A program made the translations under genes and the position numbers. Below the pieces are notes generated by a model. That model was not told the origin of the DNA, did no database searches, and worked only from the letters and a program-made list of their open reading frames with translations. A stretch of DNA of 11,376 nucleotides from contig CAYWXK010000079.1 in NCBI GenBank assembly GCA_964462515.1, forward strand, positions 1 to 11,376, in the 5' to 3' direction. This document shows positions 1-6,573 of the stretch, one piece after another (positions within the stretch are counted from its first letter, which is position 1; every line of letters starts with the position of its first letter). Origin of the DNA: CAYWXK01 sp964462515 (GTDB taxonomy: Bacteria; Planctomycetota; Phycisphaerae; Sedimentisphaerales; Anaerobacaceae).

Positions 1-267
1 GCGTCAAGAGATGGAGCGGGTAAGATTCACATATCACTTTGTAATCTGGACCCTAATACCAGTGTTGAGATTGTGTGCGAGCTAAAAGGTATCGAGGCGA
101 AAAAGGTGAGCGGTCGCGTGCTGACTTCTGAGGCTATGACTGCACACAATACCTTTGATAATCCCGAGGCGGTCAAGCCTGCTGTCTTTAATGACGTGCA
201 GTTGAAAGAAGATGTTCTGACGGTTGTTTTGCCGGCCAAGTCGGTTGTGGTTCTGGAGATTGAATAG
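1..267 (+). CDS. Alpha-L-arabinofuranosidase (GH51), C-terminal end, partial
   Basis: Frame 1 is open from the first base to a TAG at 265-267, giving the last 88 residues of a gene that begins outside the window. The segment resembles the C-terminal beta-sandwich domain of GH51 arabinofuranosidases: a strand pattern around KIHISLCNLDP, then KVSGRVLTSEAMTAHNTFDNP and a closing AKSVVVLEIE. The 'leaked' text of these enzymes typically ends with this AHNTFDNP...VKP...LPAKSVVVLEL pattern. The enzyme class removes terminal arabinose from arabinan or arabinoxylan. The catalytic TIM barrel with its Glu pair lies upstream and cannot be seen, so activity and secretion cannot be judged. The family call is by recall of C-terminal similarity; another glycosidase with the same domain is the main alternative. 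Confidence 0.72.
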   Translation, partial: ASRDGAGKIHISLCNLDPNTSVEIVCELKGIEAKKVSGRVLTSEAMTAHNTFDNPEAVKPAVFNDVQLKEDVLTVVLPAKSVVVLEIE

Positions 268-390
268 CTTTCAGCAATTTTCCTCTCCCGAATCGCAATG
301 TTCTTACAGAAGCCAAAACAACTCGTATCATAAATGGCCTTAACAAAGGCAAGAAGGCTGATTTTCAGCAAAAGTCGTGACTTGGGTTAA

Positions 391-442
391 AACTATAAAA
401 ATATGAGCCGTGAGGCCGTTGAGGTCGTACCGCTGCTCATAT
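391..442 (-). terminator. Candidate intrinsic terminator after the ribH-nusB-parA-MNT-HEPN operon
   Basis: Perfect 8-bp inverted repeat, ATATGAGC at 401-408 and GCTCATAT at 435-442. Read on the minus strand, the second arm runs straight into TTTTATAGTTTT (about 389-400). It lies 41 bases beyond the HEPN stop, where the operon should end. The 26-nt loop is long and I find no strong inner stem, so the hairpin may be weak. The loop also contains a near-duplicate of GAGGCCGT and GAGGTCGT. The rest of 268-483 shows no gene. Confidence 0.4.
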
Positions 443-483
443 AGCATATTGCATTTCAGCGGAAGCATAAATGCCCGAATTGA

Positions 484-813
484 CTATCCCAGCATTTCTT
501 CGACGGCTCTTTTGAGTCCAGACATTTCTTTGACAACGATATTCCAGACTGTGTCCAGGTCAAGGCCGAGATAATCGTGGACAAGGATGTTGCGAAAGCC
601 GGCAATTCTGTACCAATCGATATCCTGATGGGATTCTTTCGCTTCGTCCGAAAGACGTTGTGTTGACTCGGCCCGGACCTACAGATTCCGTATTACTGCG
701 TCCTGCAACAAAGTTGCGTCGAAAAATTTTTGCTTGTTGGCATTGCCTAAGTATGCCTCGATGCGTTCGATGCATTCCTTGATGTGAATAAGATAGAGTC
801 GGTCGTCTTTCAT
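484..813 (-). pseudogene. HEPN-domain toxin of an MNT/HEPN module, interrupted by in-frame TAG
   Basis: The ATG at 813 opens a frame of 109 sense-length codons ending in TAG at 484-486, interrupted once by TAG at 679-681 (codon 45). Before the stop the protein reads MKDDRLYLIHIKECIERIEA...; after it, it continues without shift through WYRIAGFRNILVHDYLG. This is the HEPN RX4HXY motif: R74, H79 and Y81. HEPN proteins of this group (formerly DUF86) are RNases or tRNA-targeting toxins; the partner MNT protein AMPylates the motif tyrosine to silence them. The stop sits where I would expect Gln in the family (RNLQ), so a single CAG-to-TAG change would explain it. The start overlaps the MNT stop as ATGA, so the genes were translationally coupled. 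As read, only a 44-residue fragment lacking the active site would be made, unless the stop is suppressed or is a sequencing error. Confidence 0.82.
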
Positions 814-1100
814 ATCGGTCTTGCCTCGTGGAGAATCCGTTCCTTGATATACCAGTGCAGACCCTTTTCAGTTACAACGTCAACATTACGGCCGAGGAGT
901 TTTTGTAAATCCATCAATAGCCCGCCGAGGTCCATCAGCGACCTTCCCTCTTCAAGGTCAACAAGAAAATCAACGTCGCTGTCAGGCCGGTCTTCGCCTC
1001 GAACGACGGAGCCAAATACACGTATCTTTTTCGCTCCATAGCGAGAAGCAATTTTTAGGATGTCATCTCTTTTCTGTTTTAATATCTGCTCAGCATCCAT
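810..1100 (-). CDS. mntA: MNT-type minimal nucleotidyltransferase antitoxin (MntA-like)
   Basis: A 96-residue protein with the minimal nucleotidyltransferase fold. The signature GSX10DXD is complete: G30-S31 followed by D42 and D44, with the third acidic residue at D74 (NVDVVTEKGL). In characterised MNT/HEPN pairs this enzyme transfers AMP to the tyrosine of the HEPN toxin RX4HXY motif and so blocks the RNase. Length and motif spacing are normal for the family, and all visible catalytic residues are kept. The ATG at 1100 lies 2 nt after the parA stop, with GGAGAG inside the end of parA as a likely ribosome binding site. Its own TGA overlaps the HEPN ATG by four bases (ATGA). The antitoxin looks functional although its toxin partner is interrupted. 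Confidence 0.88.
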   Translation of the reverse strand: MDAEQILKQKRDDILKIASRYGAKKIRVFGSVVRGEDRPDSDVDFLVDLEEGRSLMDLGGLLMDLQKLLGRNVDVVTEKGLHWYIKERILHEARPI

Positions 1101-1102
1101 AA

Positions 1103-2050
1103 CTAAGGTCTCTCCAACTGATTATCGGGTTCGCATCCGGCGTCGGGTTTAGCTGTTACCACTTTTATTGTAGTATCTTGTGAGTTTGTGTTAGCTACCT
1201 CGACGATTTTTATTGGACATTTATCCGCGGTCTCTGCGTTCTCGGCGGTAGGTGCGTTCGACTGCGTTTGGCTATGGAGGAATTCAGCGACTTTGCGGTA
1301 GTCTTCTGCGCCGTGGCAATTTGGTGCATACTCAAAGATTGTTTGGCCGTAACCGGGCGCCTCGGCTAACTTGATATTTTTTCGGATATAAACCGGCAAA
1401 ATCCGTGCCTGCGCCCAGGCGCAGGTGGTTCCGCGGGCCTTATTGAGGAATTGTTCAATATCGGCTTTGACTTCGTTTGGAAGCGAGACCCTATCTTCGA
1501 ACATACATAGTAAAATCCCGTTAACTCTAAGCTGGGGGTTAATCCTTCTATTTACAATCTCAATGGTTTGAAGCAATTTTCCGAACCCTCGCAGTGCCAA
1601 AAAGTGCGGTTGAATCGGGATAAGAACCTCCTGGGCGGCGGCGAGGGCATTGAGGGTGAGTAAGCCCAGCGAGGGGCCGCAATCAATTAAACAATAATCG
1701 AATTTATCTTCGGCTGTCTTGAGGGCTTCCCGCAAAATGGTTTCTCTGCCGACTACACTTACCAGTTCGGTTTCGGCGCCGACCAGATTGATATTTGCCG
1801 GCAGCAGCCAAAGATTTGGACGCAAGAGGAGGATTTCTTTTTCAAAGTTTGCTGATTGAATCAGGACTTTATATGAGCCGGCATCGATTGTTTGCGGTTC
1901 CAGGCCCAGGTGTATTGTCAGATGTGCCTGTGGGTCCAGGTCAATGGCGACTACTCTTGAGCCCATAGCAGCAAGGGATGCTGTGGTGTTGACCACTGTT
2001 GTGGTCTTACCCACTCCTCCTTTTTGGTTTAGCACCGCAATTGTTCTCAT
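1103..2050 (-). CDS. parA: ParA/Soj-family chromosome-partitioning ATPase
   Basis: A 315-residue cytoplasmic P-loop ATPase of the ParA/MinD class. The deviant Walker A motif is KGGVGKTT at residues 10-17, with both the signature Lys (K10) and K15. Walker A' follows as IDLDPQ at 36-41 and Walker B as DYCLIDCGPSLG near 118-129. The block IRKNIKLAEAPGYGQTIFEY...HGAEDY is diagnostic for Soj-type ParA proteins and resembles planctomycetal ones. Such proteins dimerise with ATP on DNA and move ParB-bound origins. The last 50 or so residues are Thr/Ala/Asn-rich and probably disordered, longer than in minimal Soj. No parB lies next to it. The start ATG is 2 nt after the nusB stop and its own stop is 2 nt before the MNT gene, so it is an internal gene of one operon. 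An orphan ParA-like role in positioning other cargo is possible. Confidence 0.92.
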   Translation of the reverse strand: MRTIAVLNQKGGVGKTTTVVNTTASLAAMGSRVVAIDLDPQAHLTIHLGLEPQTIDAGSYKVLIQSANFEKEILLLRPNLWLLPANINLVGAETELVSVVGRETILREALKTAEDKFDYCLIDCGPSLGLLTLNALAAAQEVLIPIQPHFLALRGFGKLLQTIEIVNRRINPQLRVNGILLCMFEDRVSLPNEVKADIEQFLNKARGTTCAWAQARILPVYIRKNIKLAEAPGYGQTIFEYAPNCHGAEDYRKVAEFLHSQTQSNAPTAENAETADKCPIKIVEVANTNSQDTTIKVVTAKPDAGCEPDNQLERP

Positions 2051-2052
2051 AC

Positions 2053-2502
2053 TTATTTTTGGTTAGTAGTGACTTTTGAATTCTGGTTTGACGCCTGTGA
2101 GACGAGCTTTTTTAAGATGGCATCGAGGACGCCGTTGACGAAGGCGGGCGCCTTTTCGCTGCTGAATTTTTTTGCAAGCTCAATGGCCTCATTTATTACA
2201 ACTTTGGGCGGAATATCAGGACAGAATTTGAGCTGATAAACCGATAATCTCAAGATGCCTCTGTCAACAGTTGAGAGTCTGTCGAGCTGCCATCTTGCCG
2301 CTGAAGCGGATATAAGCTCGTCGCACTGTTGCAGATTCTTCCAGGTTCCTTCGGTCCAATCCCGGGCGAGCTTGCGAACAGAGTCGTCTGCGTCCGATTC
2401 TGTAAAGAACTGGTCTAAAAGCTCGAGCGCATCTGAGCCTTGCACATCGAGCTGATATAAGCTTTGGATTGCCAGCTCTCTGGCCCTTGTTCTTTTATCC
2501 AC
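2053..2502 (-). CDS. nusB: Transcription antitermination factor NusB
   Basis: All-helical NusB protein, about 149 residues, usual family length. It shows the N-terminal RARELAIQSLYQLD signature, the central DRLSTVDRGILRLSVYQL block and the C-terminal block IPPKVVINEAIELAKKFSSEKAPAFVNGVLDAI. NusB binds boxA RNA with NusE (S10) in rRNA antitermination complexes. I chose the GTG at 2502 because it puts the start a few residues before RARE, as in relatives, and has a GGGG run upstream. The frame also allows a TTG at 2514, four residues longer. It follows ribH by 59-71 bases and precedes parA by 2 nt. The pairing of ribH with nusB is a widespread bacterial gene order. A short tail after LKKLVSQ is Asn/Thr-rich. 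Confidence 0.95.
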   Translation of the reverse strand: MDKRTRARELAIQSLYQLDVQGSDALELLDQFFTESDADDSVRKLARDWTEGTWKNLQQCDELISASAARWQLDRLSTVDRGILRLSVYQLKFCPDIPPKVVINEAIELAKKFSSEKAPAFVNGVLDAILKKLVSQASNQNSKVTTNQK

Positions 2503-2573
2503 TCGCAGCCCCAAAAATAGCAGATAGTCTTTGTTGAATAATATTTAGCGGCTTACAAACAGCCAAGCGACAG

Positions 2574-3038
2574 TTATATTTGTTGCATTACGCTTGTCAT
2601 TTCCATAGCGGTCAGGGCGGCCTCGGCACCGGCGTTACCCATCTTTGTTCCTGCTCTTTCGACTGCCTGTTCAAGCGTATCGCAGGTTAGAACGCCAAAT
2701 ATAGTCGGCACGCCCGACTCGTAGTTGATTTGACCGATACCGCGAGATACCTGCTGACAGATGTAATCGTAATGGCCGGTCTGCCCGCGTATGACCGCAC
2801 CGAGACAAAGCACTGCGACATATTTTCCGCTTTCTGCCAGCTTTTTGGCTGCTATGGTAATTTCGCAGGCGCCAGGCACCCATACCACAGAAATCTGGTC
2901 ATCGGCGGCACCGTGACGTTGCAGACAATCTATGGCACCAGCAAGGAGCTTTGAGGTTACAAACTCATTGAATCTGCTGACAACGATGGCGTATTTGCCT
3001 TTGCCGGCTGTTACCTTGCCCTTCAGTTCTTTAATCAT
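2574..3038 (-). CDS. ribH: 6,7-dimethyl-8-ribityllumazine synthase (riboflavin pathway)
   Basis: A 154-residue lumazine synthase. It joins 5-amino-6-ribitylamino-uracil with 3,4-dihydroxy-2-butanone 4-phosphate, the penultimate step of riboflavin synthesis, and normally assembles as pentamers or a 60-subunit cage. Visible family blocks are the ligand-binding SRFNEFVTSKLLAGA (21-35), VWVPGACEI (52-60), LGAVIRGQTGHYDYI with catalytic H89, and GVPTIFGVLTCDTLEQA followed by AGTKMGNAGAEAA. Length is typical. The ATG has GGAGA about 9 nt upstream. It is the first gene of the minus-strand operon and has its own promoter candidate. I see no FMN riboswitch consensus in the leader. Confidence 0.96.
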   Translation of the reverse strand: MIKELKGKVTAGKGKYAIVVSRFNEFVTSKLLAGAIDCLQRHGAADDQISVVWVPGACEITIAAKKLAESGKYVAVLCLGAVIRGQTGHYDYICQQVSRGIGQINYESGVPTIFGVLTCDTLEQAVERAGTKMGNAGAEAALTAMEMTSVMQQI

Positions 3039-3374
3039 AACTTTAGTTCTCCAAATATAAGCTATAGCTTGTAATTCGGTTCAAGCCGAACACCTGACAC
3101 GAGATAAAGGTTTTTCCGGCAGTCATACATTATAAGACTATTTGCAGCGGCTTTCCAGAAAAACAGCATCTCTGGCTTACTTCGTCAGTTCTACGTATTT
3201 AATACTCTTTTGCTAACTTATTCAATTATAAGATGTTGTGAGATAATTTACCAGCTAAATTTCGTTGATAGAAACCGGTAGGGACTGCGGACGGAAAACT
3301 TATAAAACACTTGCGTTTTGTGGGCGATAACGAAGGTGGTAAAAAGGTAATGATAAACGATAGAGATACTGTAT
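3039..3374. other. Divergent intergenic region between ribH and the TPR gene
   Basis: This 336-base spacer separates ribH (minus) from the TPR gene (plus). It holds the ribH promoter candidate and about 84 bases of ribH leader. That leader contains a small hairpin formed by TTCGG and CCGAA around 3077-3092. Neither strand shows the conserved bases of an FMN riboswitch. On the plus side the sequence is AT-rich, with a GATAAT at 3242-3247 and a TATAAA at 3301-3306, but neither has a convincing -35 box at proper spacing. GAAGGTGG at about 3332-3339 could serve ribosomes only for a nearby short frame. No gene longer than a dozen codons is supported. Confidence 0.5.
3129..3157 (-). promoter_or_regulatory. 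Sigma-70-like promoter for the ribH operon
   Basis: On the minus strand, a perfect TATAAT at 3134-3129 is preceded, with exactly 17 bases between, by TGGAAA at 3157-3152, four of six matches to TTGACA. Transcription would start near 3122 and give a leader of about 84 nt before the ribH ATG. It is the only clear promoter match for the minus-strand operon. Confidence 0.5.
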
Positions 3375-4760
3375 ATGTTGTTCGATGAGATAGAATTTAA
3401 TTCATACGACAAAGCTGAACGAAAGGCGCGAAAGGCATTTGAGCTTTACGAAGATGGCAACTTGAACCAGGCGCTTGAGGCGCTGGAGTCTGCAATCGAG
3501 GTAAATCCAGCGAATAGCTCGTGGCATTTCAATAAGGCTCTTACTCTGGATGCGATGAGCAGGTTCGATGATGCGATAAAGGAGTATGAGGCCGCGCTAG
3601 AGTTAAACCCGAATGACATGGAGATATTAAATTCGCTGGCAGTTGACTACACGCGAATCGGGCAATACGATAGGGCAATCGAGACCTTTGAGAGCATTCA
3701 GGAGCTTGACCCCACTTTTGAGCCGTGCTATTGCAACCGGATAATTACTTATGCGGAGATGGGGCTGCACGATTTGGCGGAGCAGATGTTTTATCTTGCT
3801 CAGCAGATAAAACCCGGCTGTGCGCTGTGCTACTATAATATCGGCAACAGTCTCTTTGCACGAGGACAATATAAGAAAGCTATTAGCTGCTGGATAAGAA
3901 CGGCTGAGCTTGAGCCGACACATCCGCAGATTAACTATCGAATAGCTCAGGCCTATTGGTCTGATGGTGATATCGAGCACAGTCGAGACCATTTCTTAGC
4001 GGAACTTCGTGTCAATCCAGGCGATGTTGATGTTATTTTCGATTTTGGTTTGTTTTTGCTTGCGACCGGTGAGATTGAGCCGGCGAAGGAAAAATTTAAT
4101 AGGATTCTTGAGCTTAAGAGCGGTTTTGCGCCGGCAATATTTTATCTTGGTGAGATTGCCTTTGACAATAAGGAGTATGAGCGAGCGGCGGAATTATACA
4201 AGGAGGCAATGCACAAAGATAGTTCGCTCGCAGGGCCGCGCTATCGGCTGGGGCAGTGTGCGCTATCCAGAGGTGAGCTGGCAGAGGCCAGGGATTATTT
4301 TATTTCTGAGATGAAGGTGGCGGGCGAGGATGTAAATGTGCTTATCTCTATGGGGTCGATGTTTTTGGAGGCCGGCGATTTGGATTATGCAACGCATTGC
4401 CTATTGTGGGCGGTTGATATCGATTCTGCCAACGCGGATGCTTACTATTATCTTGGCGTAGCCAGTGCCATAAAAGGGTCATTTAAAGATGCTGCGGAGT
4501 TTTTCACTCACGCATTGGATATTAAAAGCGAGCATATTTTAGCATTGAGGGATTCTGCCTATGTTTATCTGGCGATGGGCAAACTTGACCAGGCAACCGA
4601 GCGGATTGAGAAGGCGTTCTCGTTAGCAAGCGACGACCAGCAGATAAGAATGCTTCGGCGAAAAATCCACCGGGCCCGGCTAAGAGAGAAAATTAAGGTT
4701 TTTCTTTGCCGATTCATCCTTCGTAATAGGACTACTGCGGAGAACGGATTAAGGCCTTGA
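3375..4760 (+). CDS. Tetratricopeptide-repeat protein with 12 consecutive TPR units
   Basis: A 461-residue protein made almost wholly of TPRs. After a short acidic N-terminus, units can be marked at about 14-47 and then exactly every 34 residues from 48 to 421: eleven contiguous repeats with no insertion, each with the helix A pattern of small/aromatic residues and the closing ...A..L.P/D step (for example AIKEYEAALELNPND and AIETFESIQELDPTF). The 40-residue tail is strongly basic (MLRRKIHRARLREKIK) and could bind nucleic acid, membrane or an acidic partner. There is no signal peptide or membrane segment, so a cytoplasmic protein-protein scaffold is likely. No partner is identifiable from the neighbours, as the gene stands alone between a divergent and a convergent unit. 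The start ATG lacks a strong Shine-Dalgarno. Specific function unknown. Confidence 0.9.
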   Translation: MLFDEIEFNSYDKAERKARKAFELYEDGNLNQALEALESAIEVNPANSSWHFNKALTLDAMSRFDDAIKEYEAALELNPNDMEILNSLAVDYTRIGQYDRAIETFESIQELDPTFEPCYCNRIITYAEMGLHDLAEQMFYLAQQIKPGCALCYYNIGNSLFARGQYKKAISCWIRTAELEPTHPQINYRIAQAYWSDGDIEHSRDHFLAELRVNPGDVDVIFDFGLFLLATGEIEPAKEKFNRILELKSGFAPAIFYLGEIAFDNKEYERAAELYKEAMHKDSSLAGPRYRLGQCALSRGELAEARDYFISEMKVAGEDVNVLISMGSMFLEAGDLDYATHCLLWAVDIDSANADAYYYLGVASAIKGSFKDAAEFFTHALDIKSEHILALRDSAYVYLAMGKLDQATERIEKAFSLASDDQQIRMLRRKIHRARLREKIKVFLCRFILRNRTTAENGLRP

Positions 4761-4805
4761 TTTAGGCTTAACTCCATTTATGTAATAGTTGCAAGTAGAG
4801 AGTTC

Positions 4806-5450
4806 TTAATCGGGCTGATTGGCGTCTTCAATTTTGGTCTTGGCTTCTGCTTCTTTTTTTAATTTTTGCACAAGCTCTTGCTGATATCTTTGTGATTCCT
4901 TAACTCTTTTTATATAATCATCATCATAAGGTGGTGACAGCTCTTCATAGAAAAGGAATTCGCTCTTTTCTTTCTTACAGAGTAGTTCTCCAAGCTTCCG
5001 ACTTTTACCAAGAGGTCCGACAAAAGTCGTGTCCTCCATGTCAAAATATATGTCAACGACACATAATCGTTCTTTCATACCTCTATAATAAAATAGACTC
5101 AGTTTATTTTTAGGTTTCAAGTGTGGATTAGGATCTTTAACCTCAGGTTCAGCTAAACACCTGCCAAAATATCCAATATCTCGGCCATGCGTAAAACCTT
5201 TATAAGGCGCCCAATCATCATTCGACAATAATTTATACCATATCACGCATACGGGCCTTCCTAAGAATCGTATGTCATCAATATTCTTATTCTGTCCATT
5301 CCAGAGAATTACTTCTCTATAGATGTCAAGTTTTTCCTCTCTCGCATAAATAATATCCAATAGATCATCAGCAACTTTAATAACAAACAAGATAGAAAGT
5401 GCCATTAGAAAGAAAAACGCGACCCCGATGATAACATTTCTTTTTTTCAT
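4806..5450 (-). CDS. Hypothetical protein with one N-terminal membrane anchor
   Basis: I do not recognise the family. The 214-residue protein begins MKKRN followed by one hydrophobic helix (about 7-27), giving an N-in anchor or uncleaved signal. The middle (about 40-175) is a mixed globular region with aromatic blocks such as VCVIWYKLL and LSLFYYRGMKERLCVVDIYF and scattered Cys. The last 35 residues are highly charged and Lys/Glu/Gln-rich (YQQELVQKLKKEAEAKTK), likely a helix or coiled coil. The start is well supported: AGGAG, partly formed by the upstream gene's TAG stop, lies 8 nt before ATG. It is therefore coupled to the caspase-like gene 11 nt upstream. Lower GC and AAA/ATA-rich codon use compared with the flanking biosynthetic genes hints at accessory DNA. 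A role linked to the caspase-like partner is inference only. Confidence 0.75.
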   Translation of the reverse strand: MKKRNVIIGVAFFFLMALSILFVIKVADDLLDIIYAREEKLDIYREVILWNGQNKNIDDIRFLGRPVCVIWYKLLSNDDWAPYKGFTHGRDIGYFGRCLAEPEVKDPNPHLKPKNKLSLFYYRGMKERLCVVDIYFDMEDTTFVGPLGKSRKLGELLCKKEKSEFLFYEELSPPYDDDYIKRVKESQRYQQELVQKLKKEAEAKTKIEDANQPD

Positions 5451-5461
5451 TTTGTTATCTC

Positions 5462-6105
5462 CTATGGGTTAGTAAGTCTATTAGTAAGTCCTTCACCCCA
5501 CACAATGATATTATCATCGATTTCATCAGGCCCTCCTTCCCCAATATCAAGCATTGCATTTAAGCCCCATAAAGCTTCCGGTACTCCCGCTTCTCCATAC
5601 ACGGAGGTATAGTAAAGAGCATCATAAACAGAATCTCCCCGCCCCATCCTCTCCCAGAACATCCTTACTCCTTTAGTTGTGACCAGGAACAGCTCTGTCC
5701 AACCCGGACCTAAGCGATATTCTATCTTCCAGCCAATATATACTTGGTCGTGATGTCCAGCGTTCCAGTCGGAGAACATGCCATAGGACCGAGCCATACC
5801 TGAATAAAGAGCACTGAAACAGCTATCTATAAAAACTATTTTTTTATTGCCTGAGTTCTCCATTCCGAGTGACCGTAAATCAAATCCGCGTGTATCCCAG
5901 TTGTCTGGAAGCGGTTCGGCATCCGGGACCGTTTGCCGTGTATTGGAAAATACTTTAATTTTGTGCCATTTGCTTATAATATCCCACCAGCCACCCTTTT
6001 CGTATTGCCAGCATTCAGTTTGAGTTCTATTGACCCCTTTCACGTTGCTGATGACGCCGAAGCCGGCAGTATAATTACAAGTAAGAAGATAACTCGTTTT
6101 ATCAT
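5462..6105 (-). pseudogene. Secreted caspase-like (clan CD) protein, frameshifted and probably N-truncated
   Basis: Main frame: 193 codons from GTG at 6043 to TAG at 5462. It contains KKIVFIDSCFSALY with D73-S74-C75, the form seen around the catalytic Cys of caspase/metacaspase-like domains, then YIGWKIE, TTKGVRMFWERM and YDALYYTSV blocks. In the other frame an ATG at 6105 gives a 21-residue peptide, MIKR plus a long Val/Ile/Leu core and ASASSA, a textbook signal peptide, ending at TGA 6040-6042. The main frame stays open upstream to about 6106 and reads ...YTAGFGVISNVKGVN, so a single-base indel near 6060-6075 would join signal and mature parts. The catalytic His-Gly element that precedes the Cys in this clan is not visible, and the region before the Cys is short, so the domain seems incomplete. 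The GTG-started frame could still be translated. Family assignment rests on the DSCFSA context. Confidence 0.6.
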
Positions 6106-6247
6106 TTTATAGTCTCTCGACAATGCTCTTTTGCTTTTAGCCTGTAAATATAACATTATCACAAAAACCGGAATAATGCAAGTAAAAAACTGTGTTTTTC
6201 GGGAAAGGATTTGCAAAATTTGGGCAAATACGTTAGTTTAGTTAGTG

Positions 6248-6330
6248 GGCCGAGTGGCGGAAAGGCAGACGCTGGGGACTTAAAATCCCCTGTCCGAAAG
6301 GGCGTATGGGTTCGACTCCCATCTCGGCCA
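6248..6330 (+). tRNA. tRNA-Leu (anticodon UAA)
   Basis: Full cloverleaf. Acceptor arms GGCCGAG (6248-6254) and CTCGGCC (6323-6329) pair over 7 bp with discriminator A at 6330. The D-arm is GCGGAAAGGCAGACGC-like. The anticodon stem GGGGA/TCCCC encloses the loop CTTAAAA with anticodon TAA. A long class II variable arm (TGTCC, GAAA, GGGCG) and a T-arm ATGGG, TTCGACT, CCCAT follow. The long variable arm and anticodon fix leucine. CCA is not encoded (TTA follows), so it must be added after transcription. It reads UUA, and UUG by wobble. Confidence 0.96.
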
Positions 6331-6344
6331 TTATTCGATGCGCG

Positions 6345-6460
6345 TCGAGCGTTCCCTCGGCCTGGTTTGACTCTTTCGACTACGCTTCCTTCGACGAGCT
6401 CAGGACGGGCAAGACAAGTTCGCTCAACACTGGTCGCTCGGGACAGGCGTGCGTATTGTG
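6345..6460. repeat. Dispersed repeat-type sequence downstream of the tRNA
   Basis: The stretch after tRNA-Leu contains CCTTCGACGAGCTCAGGAC at 6388-6406 and TTTCGACTACG at 6375-6385. Read on either strand these give the characteristic translations (PSTSSGRA, ARPELVEGS) of a short dispersed repeat that I recall from spacers of many environmental bacterial genomes. It has a GAGCTC palindrome at its core. No gene is supported here; open frames crossing it are by-products of the repeat. Copy number cannot be seen from this window. Confidence 0.5.
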
Positions 6461-6504
6461 TAACCTGCAACATCAGAAATACAATTAGTTTGTAGTTATA
6501 GTTC

Positions 6505-6570
6505 GTTGTTCATAGTTGGTGGATTTGGACGAGCACTCAGTCAAATATCTTTCGATGAACAATGAACGAA
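6505..6570. repeat. Inverted short-word repeat before the Re-citrate synthase gene
   Basis: TTGTTCAT at 6506-6513 pairs perfectly with ATGAACAA at 6555-6562. The second arm is itself doubled as ATGAAC-AATGAAC. The 41-base loop makes a stable hairpin unlikely. An artificial open-frame start (ATG at 6562) comes from this repeat and not from the real gene. Confidence 0.45.
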
Positions 6571-6573
6571 GAA

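Noticed and set aside
560..775. 71-codon minus-strand frame in the HEPN region
   Set aside because: It is out of frame with the HEPN gene, whose real frame is identified by the RX4HXY motif on both sides of the TAG.
3039..3128. FMN riboswitch before ribH
   Set aside because: The conserved FMN aptamer segments are absent; only a small 5-bp hairpin is visible.
3350..3388. 12-codon upstream frame (MINDRDTVYVVR) overlapping the TPR start, with GGTGG upstream
   Set aside because: A possible coupling leader, but too short and without family or codon evidence to annotate.
4749..4771. Imperfect hairpin at the TPR stop (TTAAGGCCT / AGGCTTAA) as a terminator
   Set aside because: The stem has a bulge, includes the stop codon and is not followed by a T-tract.
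6159..6495. Open frames on both strands across the tRNA and the following spacer
   Set aside because: They cross tRNA-Leu and the dispersed repeat, and their peptides are the typical repeat by-products.
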